Positions 61,981-64,000 of a stretch of 64,000 nt of DNA are shown piece by piece. The DNA is from Roseibium suaedae (GTDB lineage Bacteria > Pseudomonadota > Alphaproteobacteria > Rhizobiales > Stappiaceae). Each line of letters begins with the position of its first letter. Position 1 is the first letter of the stretch. The position numbers were made by a program, and so were the translations under genes. The DNA is taken from positions 1 through 64,000 of the forward strand of contig NZ_FRBW01000006.1 in NCBI RefSeq assembly GCF_900142725.1, read 5' to 3'. The notes under the pieces were generated by a model, which saw only the letters and a list, made by a program, of their open reading frames with translations, had not been told where the DNA came from and did not search any database.

Positions 61981-62858
61981 TGTTTGGATCTCCCGGACCA
62001 ATCGGCAATATCAATGGTTTCAACTGGAAAGTCTGTATTGGAGCCTGCAGCTGGCGTCATGTCCAGAAGGTGATGGAGGATCTGCATCGCAAGCTGACTG
62101 TTCATTGCTTCGGTCGGATGTCCATCGTCCGTGCGCAGCCACTGGTCAATGCCCGCTTCCGTCGCCTCATCCAGGTATGGATGCGTGACCAGCCGATGGC
62201 CGAACTGTGCGGAAACTCCATGAATCACCTGGCTGAAGGACTTCAGTTTGGCATTCAGAGACCGGCTGCGGTTTCGGCTGCGGATGATATCCAGATGCAC
62301 GATCCTTGCATCAGCGCGAATGAGGGGCAGCATTTCCGAAATGCTTGTGAGCGCGCTTTCAAACTCGTCAGCGCTCTGGCAAGGCTCGAACGTGATGGTC
62401 TGGCCTTCCGCCATGGCGGAGATGGGCCCCGGCTCGCTCATGTCAGCCGTCGTGCGGATCATACGGTGCTCGAGACAGTCGACAGACCCCACGCAGATGA
62501 CAATTGCGTCGGGGGCAAAGGCCTGGAAACGCTCCATATGCGCCTTGAGGTAGAACGCGCAGGAACGCGTGATGGCGCCTGGCATCGCGACGTTCCAGAG
62601 CGTGCTGTGCCTTGAGCGGTAGATGGCTCCCCTGTCATAGAGATATAGGCCACGGCCGTGTTCCGTGAGATCCGCGGCCTCGGGAAAGGGGATGCCTTCT
62701 GCTTCAGCATCCAGATAGTGCATCAGAAAGGTTGGCCACTGACCGAGAACAGCTGTGTTTGCCTCTAGCTCCTGCGCCCAGGAAAGGTTCACCTCTTCTC
62801 CGAAGGAGGGCGGCCTTCTGCGGTTTGTCTCGCTGGCGCCAATAACCAGAAGCCTCAT
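61971..62858 (-). CDS. SGNH/GDSL-like hydrolase family protein
   Basis: 295 aa from ATG 62858 (a GTG at 62891 is possible). MRLLVIGASETN resembles block I of SGNH enzymes with a Ser in GAS; AFAPDAIVICVGSVDCLEH fits the Asn/Gly region, and TDDGHPTEAMNSQLAMQIL is the block V Asp-x2-His. No signal peptide, so it is cytoplasmic. Such proteins in glycan loci often act as O-acyl transferases or esterases. First gene of a three-gene minus-strand operon with the small hybrid-fold protein and the FkbH fusion. Confidence 0.7.
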   Translation of the reverse strand: MRLLVIGASETNRRRPPSFGEEVNLSWAQELEANTAVLGQWPTFLMHYLDAEAEGIPFPEAADLTEHGRGLYLYDRGAIYRSRHSTLWNVAMPGAITRSCAFYLKAHMERFQAFAPDAIVICVGSVDCLEHRMIRTTADMSEPGPISAMAEGQTITFEPCQSADEFESALTSISEMLPLIRADARIVHLDIIRSRNRSRSLNAKLKSFSQVIHGVSAQFGHRLVTHPYLDEATEAGIDQWLRTDDGHPTEAMNSQLAMQILHHLLDMTPAAGSNTDFPVETIDIADWSGRSKQCN

Positions 62859-63040
62859 TCTGCGGCCCACCCCAGAGGTTCGTTTTCGCACGGCTTCGAG
62901 CTTGCAATGGCAGGTGCTTGCCGGAAGATGCCGGTCCTGTCTCTGTCAGTCCCTCGCAGAACGGTACAGCGGGCAGGTTGGTGACCTGCCCCTTGTGCCT
63001 TTTCTGCCTGGTATTGCGCCTGCCCCATTCCGTTCACCGC

Positions 63041-64000
63041 TCAGGTCAGGAAGCGCTGGGAGATTTCAAAGACACAGAGGTCCGAACCGTTTTCCGCGAT
63101 GTCTGCCCGAACTGCCCAGGGGTTCCAGTAGAACTCCGTCTCGGCGAAATGCTGGGAGAACACGTCCGTCAGCTTGCCCTTGCCGAGAATGGAACTGTGA
63201 GAGTCGCCATAGATGGTGACCTTCTTCTCAAACGCCGGCTGGCTGTTGCGAAGGACCTGATAGGTGTCGCCCAGCGGGTCTGCGAACTGCTCGTTGCCAT
63301 CCGCGAGCGTGATGCTCTCGTAGCATTCCTTTTCAAGCATCGGGTACTTGAAGTCCGCATTGTTCAGTTTGATCTTTGCAGAAAGATCAAAGTAGAAAAG
63401 CTTCTCAGTCGTAATCTTGAACGAGCTTTGTTCGCTGTCCTCAATGTAGCCAACTCTCTTGAGGATATCCTGCTCGATCTTGATGTAATCGGTTAGAGAG
63501 AGATGCGTGTCCGGATAGCGGAAATCCGTGATGTGGGCACCTTCTACCACGATTTTCAGAGTTTCCTCGAAATCGATCAGTTCCACATTGGAACCGGCCA
63601 GCTTCTTCGTCAGAATTTCAACGCTGTATTGCCAGTTCCCGTGGGTTTCGCGGTTCCCCAGCAGCATGTCGACCACGAAATCCTTTTCAGGAATGATCAC
63701 GGCGATCAGTTTGCCTTGAAGCGGACGGGCCTGCGCGATCAACCGGTTTGCAACGGAATTGGCGCGGTTCTCCAGCGTGGTTCTGTCGCAGAAGCGCTTG
63801 CCGGTCCAGGCATTCGATCCCATGAAGATGGCCGGAACGCCATGGTAATAGGACGCGGTGCCGTCGTCGGAAACGAGCGGGCGCTGATCCGTGTCGGGGA
63901 TCGTCAGATCCCAGGTCTTCGCATAATGCAGGAAGCCCTTCGCTGCATTGTCCACCGGCTTGAGATTCAGGATGTAGAGTTTGCGTTCTTCTTGACTTGT
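63041..64000 (-). CDS. AlgJ/AlgX-like SGNH protein (partial at right edge)
   Basis: At least 319 codons are open to the right edge with no stop, so the N-terminus is missing; an in-frame GTG at 63955 is unlikely to be the start because the preceding codons read TSQEERKLYILNLKPVD smoothly. ASYYHGVPAIFMGSNAW, LIAVIIPEKDFVVDMLLG, FRYPDTHLSLTDYI (Asp-x-His) and VTIYGDSHSS (Ser nucleophile loop) match the AlgX/AlgJ acetyltransferase-like SGNH domain that acetylates exopolysaccharides in the periplasm. 182 bp with no evident gene separate it from the SGNH gene. Confidence 0.75.
   Translation of the reverse strand, partial: TSQEERKLYILNLKPVDNAAKGFLHYAKTWDLTIPDTDQRPLVSDDGTASYYHGVPAIFMGSNAWTGKRFCDRTTLENRANSVANRLIAQARPLQGKLIAVIIPEKDFVVDMLLGNRETHGNWQYSVEILTKKLAGSNVELIDFEETLKIVVEGAHITDFRYPDTHLSLTDYIKIEQDILKRVGYIEDSEQSSFKITTEKLFYFDLSAKIKLNNADFKYPMLEKECYESITLADGNEQFADPLGDTYQVLRNSQPAFEKKVTIYGDSHSSILGKGKLTDVFSQHFAETEFYWNPWAVRADIAENGSDLCVFEISQRFLT

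Overview
The window reads as chromosome of a GC-rich alphaproteobacterium. TRAP, ABC and HAAT transporters dominate, FCD-type GntR and LysR regulators are frequent, and the dispersed repeats are alphaproteobacterial in style. The marine Stappiaceae/Roseibium type is my best guess; no rRNA or marker gene is present to prove it.

Layout. 1-7102 (-): 5' part of a giant two-partner-secretion type adhesin (haemagglutinin domain, GLUG-like repeats, 258-bp YDG/MBG-like repeats) that leaves the left edge. 7354-9551 (+): divergent membrane histidine kinase and OmpR-type regulator. 9552-10066: repeat-filled spacer. 10067-13445: LysR regulator divergent from a ring-cleaving dioxygenase / esterase / pirin set that looks like quinone detoxification. 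13737-22141: compact unassigned biosynthetic locus with fatty acyl-AMP ligase, tandem P450-P450 fusion, acyl carrier protein and O-carbamoyltransferase on +, converging on a cysteine-nucleophile thioesterase-like hydrolase and a radical SAM protein on -. 22371-28519: LysR regulator, CaiB-type CoA transferase, HMG-CoA lyase-like enzyme and a DctPQM TRAP importer, suggesting uptake, CoA activation and cleavage of a branched hydroxy-acid. 28.5-29.5 kb: scar region with a remnant of an ABC ATPase gene and an AT-rich orphan gene. 29532-37440: sugar-type ABC importer with GntR regulator, hydrolase, epimerase-like and Gfo/Idh/MocA proteins.

37498-42830: RNA-repair locus with RtcR, a sigma-54 promoter, a Ro60/Rsr TROVE protein, three tandem Y-RNA-like genes with tRNA-like modules, and RtcB; RtcA is absent. 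43038-48429 (-): complete Liv-type importer with a GntR regulator. 49170-64000: surface polysaccharide locus with two sulfotransferase-like proteins, dTDP-rhamnose genes rmlACBD (RmlD apparently shortened), a KpsM/KpsT exporter with two KpsE/BexC-like proteins, an FkbH-GNAT-methyltransferase fusion, SGNH-type proteins and an AlgJ/AlgX-like protein cut by the right edge.

The two most distinctive systems are the Ro/Y-RNA/RtcB locus, whose three RNA modules are supported by explicit pairing, and the FAAL/ACP/double-P450/carbamoyltransferase locus, whose product I cannot name. Assignments are from motif reading without database searches.
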